Positions 8,324 to 15,865 of a stretch of DNA of 64,000 bases are shown in pieces; the first letter of the stretch is position 1; every line of letters begins with the position of its first letter. Made by a program: the position numbers and the translations under genes. The notes beneath the pieces were generated by a model that worked only from the letters and a program-made list of their open reading frames with translations, did not search any database and had not been told where the DNA came from. The DNA is from Acinetobacter sp. WCHA45. GTDB lineage: Bacteria > Pseudomonadota > Gammaproteobacteria > Pseudomonadales > Moraxellaceae. The DNA lies in the NCBI RefSeq assembly GCF_002165255.2, contig NZ_CP028561.1, positions 2,728,001 to 2,792,000 on the forward strand, given 5' to 3'.

Positions 8324-8914
8324 CTAAGCCTGCACTTTTCTAATCAGAATATTAAGCCACTCTTCTGTACGGTCTGGACGTTTATCTACAGTAATCCATT
8401 GCTGTAACAGTAAAGCCTGATCTATTTGTTTGAGTAAGTCGTAAGCTTGCTGCTCATTCAAGTCAGTAAAGCTGCGCCCTTCTTTCTCACGGTCTGTATC
8501 GCCATATTTAAAAGACATATAACACACACCATTTGGCTTTAATGCTTTAAATATTCGCGCCAGTACTTCAGTCAGGCGATCTCTTTCACAGTGTAAAAGA
8601 GAAGCACAAGCCCAAATCCCATCATACTTAGCTACTTCATTCAGCTCATAAAAATTTTGCTGACGTACCTCGATGCCTGTCAGCTCTCTCGCCTTTTCAA
8701 CCAGCTCGGCAGAATAATCAATTGCCTCAACTTGATAGCCTTTTTTCTTAAATGCCAGAGTGTCACGCCCAGAGCCACAGCCCAAATCCAGGATCAATGC
8801 CTGTTCCGGCAAATATCTTAGAAATGGTGTGTAAAGACTTTCCATCTCAACCTGATAGGTATTTTCAAAAAATGCTTGAGCATGTTGATTGTAATAATTT
8901 GATGTTTGATTCAT
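8324..8914 (-). CDS. Class I SAM-dependent methyltransferase (TehB/UbiE-like)
   Basis: 196 residues with a Rossmann fold. Motif I is LDLGCGSGRDTLAFKKKG near residue 42, followed by the acidic EAIDYS strand that binds the ribose of SAM. There is no NPPY or DPPY motif of amino-DNA methylases and no PC motif of cytosine-C5 methylases, so a small molecule or protein is the likelier target. It is the first gene of a two-gene operon with the HNH nuclease, 2 bp apart. The substrate cannot be read from sequence. Confidence 0.8.
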   Translation of the reverse strand: MNQTSNYYNQHAQAFFENTYQVEMESLYTPFLRYLPEQALILDLGCGSGRDTLAFKKKGYQVEAIDYSAELVEKARELTGIEVRQQNFYELNEVAKYDGIWACASLLHCERDRLTEVLARIFKALKPNGVCYMSFKYGDTDREKEGRSFTDLNEQQAYDLLKQIDQALLLQQWITVDKRPDRTEEWLNILIRKVQA

Positions 8915-9065
8915 TGTCTAAAAGCCAATATCTTATGTTAAAGAACATACTGATATTTCACTAGCTAAGTCAAATGATCAGTCCTATGAATGAATCAAAC
9001 TTTTATTTCACTGTATCCGGACAACTGAGATAGAAACCAAACTGGTTCTTGTAAATGGAAAAAAT

Positions 9066-9347
9066 ATGGGCTTCAGATTTCGCAAGAGTATTAAACTGCT
9101 ACCTGGATTAAAAATTAATCTGACGCATAAAGGCATCAGCAGTGCAAGCATTGGCAAACCTGGTGCTTCTTTAAATATTGGCAAAAAAGGCACCCGAACC
9201 AGCGTTGGTATTCCAGGCACAAGCCTATCCTATTCCAAGCACCAGCCCTATAAAAACAGAGTTGGCAACCAAAAAAATCCTATTCAGGAACAGCAATCGT
9301 TCTATACATCACATACTGAGCAACCCAAATCGAATGTCTGGATTTAG
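9066..9347 (+). CDS. DUF4236 domain protein
   Basis: 93 residues. The first 60 match the DUF4236 pattern: MGFRFRKSIKLLPG followed by glycine-rich repeats of the form K-G-x-S-x-S-x-G-x-P-G (SIGKPGASLNIGKKGTR, SVGIPGTSLSYSK). Longer relatives carry a C-terminal membrane or hydrolase part; here a polar tail of about 30 residues follows. Function unknown. It stands alone between the methyltransferase operon (divergent) and the hipA remnant. Start ATG chosen because the domain begins at its first residue. Confidence 0.75.
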   Translation: MGFRFRKSIKLLPGLKINLTHKGISSASIGKPGASLNIGKKGTRTSVGIPGTSLSYSKHQPYKNRVGNQKNPIQEQQSFYTSHTEQPKSNVWI

Positions 9348-9495
9348 GTAATTTTTGGATTATTTTGTTTTATTGTCGGGGCTATTATTTTTTAGAATTA
9401 GCCGTCCTTTGTACCCATAACATTTATTCCGCTAGGCAAAATTAAATTCACTCATTACTATGGACGGATGTTAAATACAATAAAGGCTGCCGCTG

Positions 9496-9884
9496 ATGTC
9501 TGATCATGACAGTACTATGGATTATGATGCACACTTAAAAAACTGGAGTATGATTTATCAGGACAAAAGACACCAAGATTATCTCCCGCATACGATATAT
9601 TGATGACTAGTGTATATATTGAAAATGAGCGTCATTTCGCATTGAATCTTGCTAAAAATAAAGATTGGTATTTAGCTGAGATGAAACACTTTGAACAATG
9701 GGCTGAAAAAGTCGGTGTTCCATGGCGTGTTATTGAAAAACAACTTCACGCGATCATGGACAAAGCACGGTCAGTATGGCCAGTGCTATTACTAGACTTA
9801 CCTATGATTTCTGCTCATAAAGAAAAATTAAGAGAACATTGGAAAAAATTGCATCCAGACTTTCAGATACTTACAGATGATTAG
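9496..9884 (+). pseudogene. HipA-like toxin remnant, C-terminal half, frameshifted
   Basis: Two overlapping frames rebuild one HipA C-terminal region. The first (9496-9603) reads DAHLKNWSMIYQDKRH, the HipA catalytic-loop pattern. The second (from about 9583, in frame with ATG 9603) reads RLSPAYDILMTSVYIENE, the metal-binding DxD-equivalent segment, then HFALNLAKNKDWYLAEMKHF and a C-terminal helical tail ending LHPDFQI. A single-base shift near 9580 separates them. The N-terminal kinase half and any HipB partner are absent. It could still be translated as two coupled short peptides (stop/start TGATG at 9601-9605) but not as a working kinase. Confidence 0.72.
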
Positions 9885-9901
9885 GGTAATCTGAAACCAA
9901 A

Positions 9902-12900
9902 CTAAAATTTCTCAAACAAGTTCATCACGTCATTTTCCGTCAGTTTCGCTTCGCCCTCATGATCGGTACTTAGAATAGACTGTGCCAGTTCTGCTTTATT
10001 TTGCTGTAAGGCAAGAATTTTTTCTTCTATGCTTTTATTGGTAATCAGCTTATACACAAATACCGGCTTATCCTGTCCAATCCGCCATGCACGATCGGAA
10101 GCTTGATCTTCAGCAGCAGGGTTCCACCATGGATCATAGTGAATGACCGTATCTGCGGCAGTTAGATTCAGACCGACCCCTCCTGCTTTCAGACTGATTA
10201 AAAATACCGGCACTTGTCCAGACTGAAACGCTGTAATGACTTCATCTCGCTTTTTGGTCTTTCCAGTCAGCTTCACATAGCCAATTTCTGCATGATGGAG
10301 CTGTTGTTCAATCAGTTCCAACATTGAGGTAAACTGAGAGAAGATCAGAATTTTTCGCCCCTCTTCCACCATTGGAACAACCATATCCATCAACTGTTCA
10401 AGTTTGGCAGAGTGTGTCTGCCCAATTTTCACTGAATCCAGCTTTAGTAAGCTAGGATGGCAGCACACCTGACGTAGCTTCAGTAAGGCATCTAAAATTT
10501 GAATTTGACTACGTTTAAAGCCTTTTTCTGCCACAATTTTCTGAATGCTTGCCTGCATCGTGGCACGAACAGCCTCATATAACTTGGATTGCTGGTCATT
10601 CATATCAATATTGACTTCAATCGTGGTTTTTTCTGGCAACTCTTTGGCTACGTCAGTTTTCAAGCGACGTAAAATGAAGGGCTTAATCCGGTTGACCAAC
10701 TTTTGTCTTAACTGCTGATCACCGCGTTTTTCAATCGGATGACGGTACTTTTTATTAAAAATTTCTTGTGAATATAAAAATCCTGGCATCAGGAAATAAA
10801 ATAGTGCCCACAGTTCACCCAAATGATTTTCCATCGGGGTACCTGTTAGACACAAACGATGTCGTGCTTTTAATTGGCGTACTACCTGTGCAGCTTTGGC
10901 ACGCGGATTTTTGATATTCTGCGCCTCATCCAAAATGAGTTGATGATATTCATATTGCTTTAGTTGTTCTTCATCTCTCGCTAGAAGCGGATAGGTGGTT
11001 AACACAATATCATAGTGCGGAATCTGCTCAAAATTCTGATGGCGGTCGGGCCCCTGTAGCAGCAATACCTTGAGCTCAGGGGTAAATTTCTCCGCTTCTT
11101 TGAACCAGTTATGCATCAGCGATGTGGGTGCAACAATTAAGGCGGGACTGTCCTGCAAATATCCAGCCTGCTTTTCCATGAGTAAATGGGCTAAAGTTTG
11201 TGCTGTTTTCCCCAAGCCCATATCATCTGCCAGAATCCCGCCATGCTGGGTTTCCCTTAAAAACTGTAACCAGCCTAAGCCCTGCTGCTGGTATGGACGC
11301 AACTCCCCCTGAAAACCTTGTGGTGTCGGCAGTTGTTGCTGATAGCCTTGTTTGAATTTCTGTACAAATTGCTGCAGGCGATCACTGACCTGCCATGTCA
11401 TCCCAAGATTATGCTGCAATTCTAATAATTGACTCGCATCATAGCGATCAATACTGCGCTCTTCTTGCTGTAAAATGCTCTGCAGATGCAACAATATCGG
11501 CTTAATATCCCTAGCAGATAGAGCCAAATCAGGTTGATCAACTGCAGTTTTTACGGTGAAAATTTGACTGTCATGCAGATGAATAAAAGTCCGCGGATCA
11601 AGTAAATCAGGATTTACTCGCACCAAAGCTACGAGCGCATCAAGCAAATTATAAGAATTGCCTGCACTGTCTTGAACCGTCGCCCCGATATTGAACCAGT
11701 CCTGCTGGCCTTCAGATTCAGTGATGGAAATATTTAAATTTTCAACATATTGCAGGTTAAAGGGGCTGTTTTCCAGATGCTCTATCTGCCAGCCCATCAA
11801 CTCAATTTGATTGATGGGCATCAGCTGTTTGATCCAGTCTCCATAGAAAGCAAAAACCATAGAATCAAGACGTTGTTTATCCAGTTTTAATTGCTGGTCA
11901 TAACTAAGATCTTTCACCCACTTCAGTGATTCGACCAACAGCTGTAAACGCTGGATTGACTGTTGTTCCTGAACGAAGTCCCGAAGCTGTCGCACCATTT
12001 TTCCATGCTGCTCACCAATAAAACTGTCACCTGATGTACCTGCTTTTATTCGCCCACCAGCATAGGAGAATTCAATTTCAGCACAAACAGACTCTTCCCA
12101 TTTCCAATCAAATGTATCTAAAACACCGAAGCGTAAAATTGGCTGGGGACTACCCTCAAGGACATCAATATGCTGAACAGACTCAGGCTGAGGCAGATTT
12201 TTCACATCTGAATATTGATGAGTCAGTTTCTCAAACTCTGGCAAGAGCATAGATGGAAGATCAGGCATCTGTAAAAAATGGTACAGAAGATTTGCCGTAT
12301 ATTCACCATATAACTGGCCCACCGTGTTCTGTTGAATATCCACATAACATGGTGGATGGCTCGCGAGAATCTGAATATGAGGATTTGATTTTAAATCGAG
12401 TCGAATATCACCATTGACCAATTCAATATTTAAATGCTCAGTCTGTTGTTTAGCCCCTTGTTCCCATCTAAATTCGATGTTGTAGCCTTGTTCTGACCAT
12501 TGAAGTGCAGTATGGCTCTTTTTTTGCCAGTACACATCGCCACTTTGAATAAAAGATTTGAAATGCTCCAATAAAATTCCGGAGATATCAAGATTGCTTT
12601 GATAAAAGCGTTCGTCACTGTTTATTTTGGCATAATAATAAATCTGGTTAAATAATTGTCGTTTTTGTTCAGGTAAAGTCAGATGCTTTCTGGTGATATT
12701 TTCATATTGGGTATAATAACTTTCCCCCGCAATTGAGCCGTTTTTATTGCGTCTGGCCTTCTGAACATCAACTGTCAATTTCTTTAAGCTGACAGACTGA
12801 TCTAGCAGGTAAATTAAATAATTGTTTGTTTTGACAGATTGCTCTGGTTCAGTCTGTTGTAAATACCGTTTAAAATCATTCAACCAGCGCTGTGCCTGAT

Positions 12901-13249
12901 CATCCCCCCGTAGGCGTTTTGCGATTCCCTGCGGGGATTGAGAGTCAGCATAACGCTGCTGAAATTCCTGACGATATTCTTGAAAGAATAACCGCGCTAA
13001 AGCAGCAGCATGTTTACAGTTATATCCAACCGGACAAGTGCAGTCGTCATCGATTAAACGGTCTTTTTGGGGATTATAGGTAATTGCAGTATCGTAATAA
13101 TCTGTCCCTTCAATTTGGGCATACATCGTAACCCCGTCTTTGTCCTCAAAGAACTCAATCGTTTCCCTATCAATGTGTTTAGCATAGCTCAGACTGCGCT
13201 GAAGAGTTGCAGTACTAAAGCGAGATAGAAAATTGATCAATGAGGACAT
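9902..13249 (-). CDS. SNF2-family helicase-like ATPase with SWIM zinc finger
   Basis: 1115 residues. Near the N-terminus (about residues 70-86) is a SWIM zinc finger, CTCPVGYNCKH. After a long middle region comes the SNF2 ATPase: Walker A GILADDMGLGKTAQT near 670, DEAQN near 771, LTGTPMENHLGELW, and motifs V-VI (GGVGLNLTAADTVIHYDPWW near 1021, then QASDRAWRIGQ). All helicase motifs are intact. Such proteins translocate on double-stranded DNA and remodel protein-DNA complexes; the bacterial SWIM/SNF2 class is not well assigned. Monocistronic, flanked by the hipA remnant and IS debris. A defence role is possible but not shown. Confidence 0.88.
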   Translation of the reverse strand: MSSLINFLSRFSTATLQRSLSYAKHIDRETIEFFEDKDGVTMYAQIEGTDYYDTAITYNPQKDRLIDDDCTCPVGYNCKHAAALARLFFQEYRQEFQQRYADSQSPQGIAKRLRGDDQAQRWLNDFKRYLQQTEPEQSVKTNNYLIYLLDQSVSLKKLTVDVQKARRNKNGSIAGESYYTQYENITRKHLTLPEQKRQLFNQIYYYAKINSDERFYQSNLDISGILLEHFKSFIQSGDVYWQKKSHTALQWSEQGYNIEFRWEQGAKQQTEHLNIELVNGDIRLDLKSNPHIQILASHPPCYVDIQQNTVGQLYGEYTANLLYHFLQMPDLPSMLLPEFEKLTHQYSDVKNLPQPESVQHIDVLEGSPQPILRFGVLDTFDWKWEESVCAEIEFSYAGGRIKAGTSGDSFIGEQHGKMVRQLRDFVQEQQSIQRLQLLVESLKWVKDLSYDQQLKLDKQRLDSMVFAFYGDWIKQLMPINQIELMGWQIEHLENSPFNLQYVENLNISITESEGQQDWFNIGATVQDSAGNSYNLLDALVALVRVNPDLLDPRTFIHLHDSQIFTVKTAVDQPDLALSARDIKPILLHLQSILQQEERSIDRYDASQLLELQHNLGMTWQVSDRLQQFVQKFKQGYQQQLPTPQGFQGELRPYQQQGLGWLQFLRETQHGGILADDMGLGKTAQTLAHLLMEKQAGYLQDSPALIVAPTSLMHNWFKEAEKFTPELKVLLLQGPDRHQNFEQIPHYDIVLTTYPLLARDEEQLKQYEYHQLILDEAQNIKNPRAKAAQVVRQLKARHRLCLTGTPMENHLGELWALFYFLMPGFLYSQEIFNKKYRHPIEKRGDQQLRQKLVNRIKPFILRRLKTDVAKELPEKTTIEVNIDMNDQQSKLYEAVRATMQASIQKIVAEKGFKRSQIQILDALLKLRQVCCHPSLLKLDSVKIGQTHSAKLEQLMDMVVPMVEEGRKILIFSQFTSMLELIEQQLHHAEIGYVKLTGKTKKRDEVITAFQSGQVPVFLISLKAGGVGLNLTAADTVIHYDPWWNPAAEDQASDRAWRIGQDKPVFVYKLITNKSIEEKILALQQNKAELAQSILSTDHEGEAKLTENDVMNLFEKF

Positions 13250-13312
13250 GATTACCAGATACTAAAAATGTTTATACAATTATAACGGACAAAGCTGTCA
13301 TTTCAGAATAGT

Positions 13313-13432
13313 GGGGCTTTGTTGCACAAAGATTTATAATTTGAAGCATCCCCCAACTCACTCAAATTTAAATTATAACTCGCTATCTGGTAGTGAACTT
13401 TGGTGTTTTCTATTGGCTGGGGCTTTGTTGCA
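13313..13432 (-). repeat. IS-derived remnant bounded by two GGGGCTTTGTTGCA ends
   Basis: GGGGCTTTGTTGCA occurs at 13313-13326 and again, same orientation, at 13419-13432, with about 92 bp of AT-rich sequence between. The same terminal motif recurs at 14400 as the end of an IS5-type transposase remnant, so these are scars of that element group. The rest of 13433-13560 shows no gene. Confidence 0.6.
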
Positions 13433-13560
13433 TAAATATGTAAGCAACTGATTTAAATAAATTTAATTTTGGATTAAAAAATAATCAAAACTTTTAAAAT
13501 CATATAGTTATGAAATCTTTATGCAAAAAAGCCTATTTGATATAAAACTGTTACACAAAA

Positions 13561-13589
13561 TTGACAACATGTACAGAATCCTGTACATT
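13561..13589 (+). promoter_or_regulatory. yefM-yoeB promoter with paired TGTACA operator
   Basis: TTGACA (13561-13566), 17 bp, then TACATT (13584-13589). Two TGTACA boxes at 13570-13575 and 13582-13587 lie between and over these elements, 12 bp centre to centre. TGTACA is the known core bound by YefM-YoeB in E. coli, so autorepression by the toxin-antitoxin complex is expected. Confidence 0.7.
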
Positions 13590-13664
13590 TTAGATTATAA
13601 AGTTCAATCACTATCATCTAGTCAGTAGCGTTTTAATACAGCTTACTTTATGAGGGAGAAATAT

Positions 13665-13928
13665 ATGCATGTATTTACATATACAGACGCACGTAACAAC
13701 TTAAAATCTGTTTTAGATAAAGTTATTGATGATGCAGATGTCGCTTTCATTACAAGAAAAGAAGGCGGTCATGCTGTAGTAATGGGACAAGATCATTACG
13801 ACAGTTTAATGGAAACGTTGTATCTCCTTTCATCTCCAAATAATACCACTCGTTTAAACGAATCAATTGCTCAATTACGCGCAGGTAAAACCAAACAAAG
13901 AGAGTTGATTAAAGATGACGAGTCGTAA
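13665..13928 (+). CDS. yefM: YefM-type antitoxin (Phd/YefM family)
   Basis: 87 residues from ATG 13665, which has AGGGAGAA five bases upstream; an ATG at 13650 in the same frame lies before that site and is less likely. The N-terminal MHVFTYTDARNNLKSVLDKV is the Phd/YefM DNA-binding and dimer part. The C-terminal tail (RAGKTKQRELIKDDES) is the flexible toxin-binding part. It neutralises YoeB and represses its own promoter through the TGTACA boxes upstream. It overlaps yoeB by 14 bp, the normal arrangement. Confidence 0.92.
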   Translation: MHVFTYTDARNNLKSVLDKVIDDADVAFITRKEGGHAVVMGQDHYDSLMETLYLLSSPNNTTRLNESIAQLRAGKTKQRELIKDDES

Positions 13929-14178
13929 TGTCGAATGGACTGAAAATGCCTGGGATGAATATATCTATTGGCAAACACAGGATATAAAGATACTCAAACG
14001 TATCAATACCTTAATCAGAGAATGTCAAAGAACACCCTTTGAAGGAACTGGAAAACCAGAACCTTTAAAAGCAAATCTTTCAGGATTCTGGAGCCGTAGA
14101 ATTGATGAGAAGCATAGATTAGTTTATGAAGTGACGGATGAACGAATTTCCATTGTTCAATGTTGGTTCCATTACTAA
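13915..14178 (+). CDS. yoeB: YoeB-type ribosome-dependent mRNA interferase
   Basis: 87 residues, the Txe/YoeB length. The motif FEGTGKPEPLKANLSGFWSR and the C-terminal FHY are typical. By alignment to E. coli YoeB, catalytic Glu46, Arg65 and His83 correspond to Glu49, Arg68 and His86, with Tyr87 last; all are present, so the toxin should be active. It binds the 50S subunit and cuts mRNA in the A site. Co-transcribed with yefM. Confidence 0.93.
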   Translation: MTSRNVEWTENAWDEYIYWQTQDIKILKRINTLIRECQRTPFEGTGKPEPLKANLSGFWSRRIDEKHRLVYEVTDERISIVQCWFHY

Positions 14179-14249
14179 TAATATTCCCTATTCTTAGTAT
14201 GGGAGAATATTTTATAAGTACTTATTGACTAGATCTCTTGCGAAAGTGA

Positions 14250-14399
14250 TTATTTCAACTTTATCCGGTTTACGAGTGCAGCAATTAAGTTAATGCGTAA
14301 ACTGAATCTTTTCCGTCTATTTCGATAGTGTTCACTTAATATTCTAAATGTTTTCAATTGACTATTAATGTGTTCGATCACAACTCGTATTTTTCCAAG
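14250..14399 (-). pseudogene. IS5-family transposase 3' remnant
   Basis: Minus-strand translation gives RVVIEHINSQLKTFRIL, then HYRNRRKRFSLRINLIAALV and a stop at 14250-14252: the C-terminus of an IS5-family (IS427-like) transposase. Its 5' part is missing, cut off at about 14399 by the next IS remnant. The left end near AGATCTCTTGCGAAA (14231-14245) may be its terminal repeat. Confidence 0.65.
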
Positions 14400-14648
14400 G
14401 CTTTGTTGCATAAAGATTTTAAAGATAGAGCCTTCCTAAGTTATTCAAATTTAAGTGGCAACTTGGGTGTGAGGTCGGCCGAGCTCCGTAAACTTATTTA
14501 AGATGGCCACACGTGCATGAATCTCGTTGACTTGGCTATCAAAATTCCGAGCATTGAGTTTATCGCCTAATAATTTGATGCAGTGCATCTTGGTTTCTAC
14601 CAGACTTCGCTGATGGTAGCCCGACCATTTTTTCCATAGTGTATAGTG
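14400..14648 (-). pseudogene. Second IS5-family transposase 3' remnant
   Basis: Minus-strand frame reads LWKKWSGYHQRSLVETKMHC and on to ARVAILNKFTELGRPHTQ, stop at 14451-14453. This is the C-terminal Y-(2)-R-(3)-E region of an IS5-family DDE transposase. The terminal motif GGCTTTGTTGCATAAAG starts at about 14399. The 5' side ends near 14648, just before the IS3-family left end, so three insertions are nested here. Confidence 0.7.
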
Positions 14649-14757
14649 TCCTGCCTAAACGTTTAATAGAGAGATGGATCAGGAAATTTGAACAACTCCT
14701 ATAAGTGATATTCTGCTCCTCAAATGATGTTATAAACATCAATATATGGAGTATTTT

Positions 14758-15063
14758 ATGGCACGTAGACCAAGAAGAAATCATTCAAATGATTTTAAAG
14801 CTAAGGTAGCACTTGCTGCGATTAAAGCAGAAAAAACACTTGCTGAATTGAGTGCTGAATTTGATGTTCATCAAAACCAAATTATTGACTGGAAAAATCA
14901 ATTGATCTCAGCTTCCTCGCAAGCTTTCGATCAATCAAAAGCTCCATCAGAACCTCCCATTGATCTTAAAAAGTTACATGCAAAAATCGGTGAGCAGGCA
15001 TTAGAAATTGATTTTTTAGAAGGTGTGTTGAAGAAACTGGGCCGCTTCAACCACAAAAGTTAA
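14758..15063 (+). CDS. IS3-family transposase OrfA
   Basis: 101 residues from ATG 14758, preceded by TGGAG. MARRPRRNHSNDFKAKVALA starts the helix-turn-helix DNA-binding domain, and a heptad-like tail LHAKIGEQALEIDFLEGVLK follows. In IS3 elements OrfA is fused to OrfB by -1 frameshifting; the overlap lies near AAGAAACTGG (15033-15042), and the OrfB frame opens upstream of its first ATG. OrfA is intact here, but its partner is not. Confidence 0.85.
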   Translation: MARRPRRNHSNDFKAKVALAAIKAEKTLAELSAEFDVHQNQIIDWKNQLISASSQAFDQSKAPSEPPIDLKKLHAKIGEQALEIDFLEGVLKKLGRFNHKS

Positions 15064-15793
15064 TCGATCACTCACTTCAGATATCAGTATCTAAACAAGC
15101 TAAGTTACTGAAAGTCTCTCGGGGTTGTTATTATTATCGCCCAAAACCTGTTAGCTCATCAGATCTGAAACTGATGCGGTGTATTGATGAATTACATATG
15201 CAATATCCTTTTGCAGGTAGCCGTATGATGCGTGATTTGTTGAATCGTCAAGGACATCATATAGGACGACGTCATACACGTACTTTAATGAAGAAAATGG
15301 GTATTCAGGCGTTATATTGCAAACCAAATTTAAGCCAGGCTAATCAAGCTCACCGTAAATATCCATATCTGCTCAAAGGATTGGCTATTCAGCGCAGTAA
15401 TCAAGTGTGGTCTACGGATATAACGTATATCCCTATGGCAAAAGGCTTTGTTTATTTATGTGCTGTGATTGATTGGCATAGCCGCAAGGTACTTGCGCAT
15501 AGAGTATCGATTAGTATGGAGGTGGATTTTTGTATTTCGGCTTTAAATGAAGCGATTGAAAAATATATAGTAAAGGTCGATGGGTAGATAATGTGATGGT
15601 TGAACGATTATGGCGGAGCGTTAAATATGAAGAGGTGTATCTCAAAGCTTATAGCAGTGTTACAGATGCGAAAAAGCAATTGAGTGCATATTTTGAGTTT
15701 TATAATTTGAAACGACCTCATTCGAGCCTAGACAAAATGACACCCAATGAGTTTTACTATGATCAGCTACCCCAACAAAACAAGGTGGCTTAA
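15040..15793 (+). pseudogene. IS3-family OrfB with about 100 bp deleted
   Basis: The DDE integrase frame is open from about 15040 through MRCIDELHMQYPFAGSRMMR and the first Asp (WSTDITY). After NEAIEKY it jumps out of frame into VKVDG-stop at 15587. The remainder (MVERLWRSVKYEEVYL ... PHSSLDKMTPNEFYY) continues from 15593 in another frame. Compared with copy 2, roughly 100 bp including the NTDQGSQF segment with the second catalytic Asp are missing, so it cannot transpose itself. Confidence 0.85.
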
Positions 15794-15865
15794 CTAGAGC
15801 GGAATATCACTTATAAATACGCTTTTAGTTGTTCAAACAAGTGGGACCACCTCTGGGAGAAGAAT

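Larger units (their letters stand above)
14670..15854 (+). mobile_element. IS3-family element, copy 1, internally deleted
   Basis: Left end AGAGATGGATC (14670) and right end complementary to AGAGGTGG (ending 15854). The subterminal motif TTTGAACAACT, followed by TATAAGTGATATTC and C(T/C)GCTC, is shared by both ends. It carries orfA and a deleted orfB. No matching target duplication is visible in the flanks, so the ends have probably been rearranged. Confidence 0.8.
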
